A stretch of DNA of 64,000 nucleotides from Tabrizicola fusiformis (GTDB taxonomy: Bacteria > Pseudomonadota > Alphaproteobacteria > Rhodobacterales > Rhodobacteraceae). Where the stretch lies: assembly GCF_013328815.1 (NCBI RefSeq), contig NZ_JABUHN010000001.1:186001-250000 (forward strand), given 5' to 3'. A program made the position numbers and the translations under genes. Of this stretch, positions 63,133-64,000 are shown piece by piece; position 1 is the first letter of the stretch, and each line of letters starts with the position of its first letter. A model generated the notes under the pieces. It did no database searches. It had not been told where the DNA came from and saw nothing but the letters and a program-made list of their open reading frames with translations.

Positions 63133-64000
63133 ATGCGCGCGGCTTGGGTCTTTGCGCTGGCGGCGGGCCTCTGGCTTGCCGCCTACGGGCGCGACCGCTT
63201 TGACTTATGGGTCGATGCAACGGTGCTGCCGCCGCTGGTCGTCTCCACCTCGGTTGAGGTGGTGGACCGGGGCGGGGCGCTGCTGCGCGCCTATACCGTG
63301 GCCGATGGCCGCTGGCGGTTGGCGGTGGACCCGGGGCAGGTGGACCCGGCCTTTCTGGCCGCGCTGGTCGCCTATGAGGACAAGCGGTTCTACGATCACC
63401 CCGGCGTGGACCCGCGCGCGGTGCTGCGCGCGGCCGCGCAGGCGCTGCGCTATGGCCGGGTGGTGTCGGGCGGATCGACCCTGACGATGCAGGTCGCGCG
63501 ACTGCTGGAGGAATCGGGCACCGGCAGGGTGGAGGGCAAGCTGCGGCAGATGCGCGTGGCGCTGGCACTGGAACGGCGGCTGACCAAGGCGCAGATTCTG
63601 GCGCTTTATCTGCACCTTGCCCCCTATGGTGGCAATCTTGAGGGCATCCGTGCCGCCACCCTGTCATGGTTCGGCAAGGAACCGCGCCGCCTGACGCCCG
63701 CCGAGATTGCGCTGCTGGTCGCCATCCCGCAGGCGCCTGAAAGCCGCCGCCCCGACCGCAATATCACCCGCGCCAGCGATGCCCGCGACCGCGTGCTGGA
63801 CCGGATGCAGGGGGCGGTCCTGATCAACGCCGATCAAGCCCGCGCCGCCCGCACCGAACCCGTGCCCGCCACCCGCCGTCCCTTTCCGGCGCTGGCGCCG
63901 CATCTGGCCGACCGCGCCCGTGCCGAAGACCCGACGGCACAGCGCCACGCCCTGACGCTGGACAAAAGCCTGCAAACCGCGCTGGAAAAGCTCGCAGCCG
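63133..64000 (+). CDS. pbpC: penicillin-binding protein 1C, N-terminal part (3' end outside window)
   Basis: 289 residues are visible. One membrane anchor (WVFALAAGLWLAAYG), then the GT51 glycosyltransferase domain with VAYEDKRFYDHPGVDPRAVLR, which contains the catalytic Glu, GGSTLTMQVARLL and KAQILALYLHLAPYGGN. The transpeptidase domain lies beyond the window. PBP1C polymerises and crosslinks peptidoglycan and is regularly paired with alpha-2-macroglobulin, which is thought to guard cell-wall breaches during repair. Starts one base after the macroglobulin stop. Confidence 0.95.
   Translation, partial: MRAAWVFALAAGLWLAAYGRDRFDLWVDATVLPPLVVSTSVEVVDRGGALLRAYTVADGRWRLAVDPGQVDPAFLAALVAYEDKRFYDHPGVDPRAVLRAAAQALRYGRVVSGGSTLTMQVARLLEESGTGRVEGKLRQMRVALALERRLTKAQILALYLHLAPYGGNLEGIRAATLSWFGKEPRRLTPAEIALLVAIPQAPESRRPDRNITRASDARDRVLDRMQGAVLINADQARAARTEPVPATRRPFPALAPHLADRARAEDPTAQRHALTLDKSLQTALEKLAA

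Overview
The window is high-GC, densely packed chromosomal DNA from an alphaproteobacterium, almost certainly of the family Rhodobacteraceae (Rhodobacter/Cereibacter/Tabrizicola-like). The inference rests on several family-typical genes and gene orders: an RpoE-ChrR pair matching the singlet-oxygen response module of Rhodobacter, malyl-CoA lyase Mcl1, the aa3-oxidase subunit IV peptide, DUF3035, DUF1674, DUF4170, DUF6478 and TIGR02302 proteins, and the order tlpA-argH-small lipoprotein-lysA-TIGR02302. I saw no rRNA, tRNA, CRISPR, prophage or insertion sequence, and no gene-free stretch longer than about 270 bases.

Layout. 1-11.8 kb, forward: end of a saccharopine dehydrogenase-like gene, a heparinase II/III-like protein, purH, lspA, a DUF3035 lipoprotein, a pair of M16 proteases (one catalytic, one without the zinc motif), mutL, rmuC and a HutD-like protein. 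11.8-18.3 kb, mostly reverse: chrR-rpoE with a candidate autoregulated promoter, rsmB, a DUF6478 pair, a lipoprotein and ilvD; the short DUF1674 gene runs forward from the rsmB start. 18.5-30.8 kb, mixed strands: a membrane protein with an M23 peptidase, a LysR regulator, an OmpA-domain protein, acetyltransferase plus CinA-type domain, map, rsmD, an FAD reductase, a Prx5 peroxiredoxin, a pterin dehydratase, a GST, a DUF482 protein, a phosphodiesterase and a RidA protein. 31-36 kb: DUF4170, a WaaA-like glycosyltransferase and lpxK (lipid A), an unusual OmpA-like protein without signal peptide, pheS and tlpA. 36-49 kb: argH, lysA, TIGR02302, a zinc-ribbon protein, ftsE-ftsX-plsC-tfoX-PPOX, accA and mcl1. 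49-64 kb: a caspase-like gene broken by one in-frame stop and overlapping a trypsin-like protease gene, the coxIV peptide, a probable papain-fold lipoprotein, mobA and companions, a large hybrid histidine kinase, and an alpha-2-macroglobulin gene followed by the start of pbpC.

Most genes are housekeeping: purine, arginine, lysine, branched-chain and fatty acid synthesis, lipid A and phospholipid synthesis, division (FtsEX), mismatch repair, rRNA methylation and protein maturation. The least ordinary items are the caspase-trypsin pair with its single in-frame TGA, two doublets of inverted palindromes that look like REPIN elements, two AT-rich double hairpins, a five-copy intergenic motif centred on GGATATTT, and the OmpA-like protein next to pheS.
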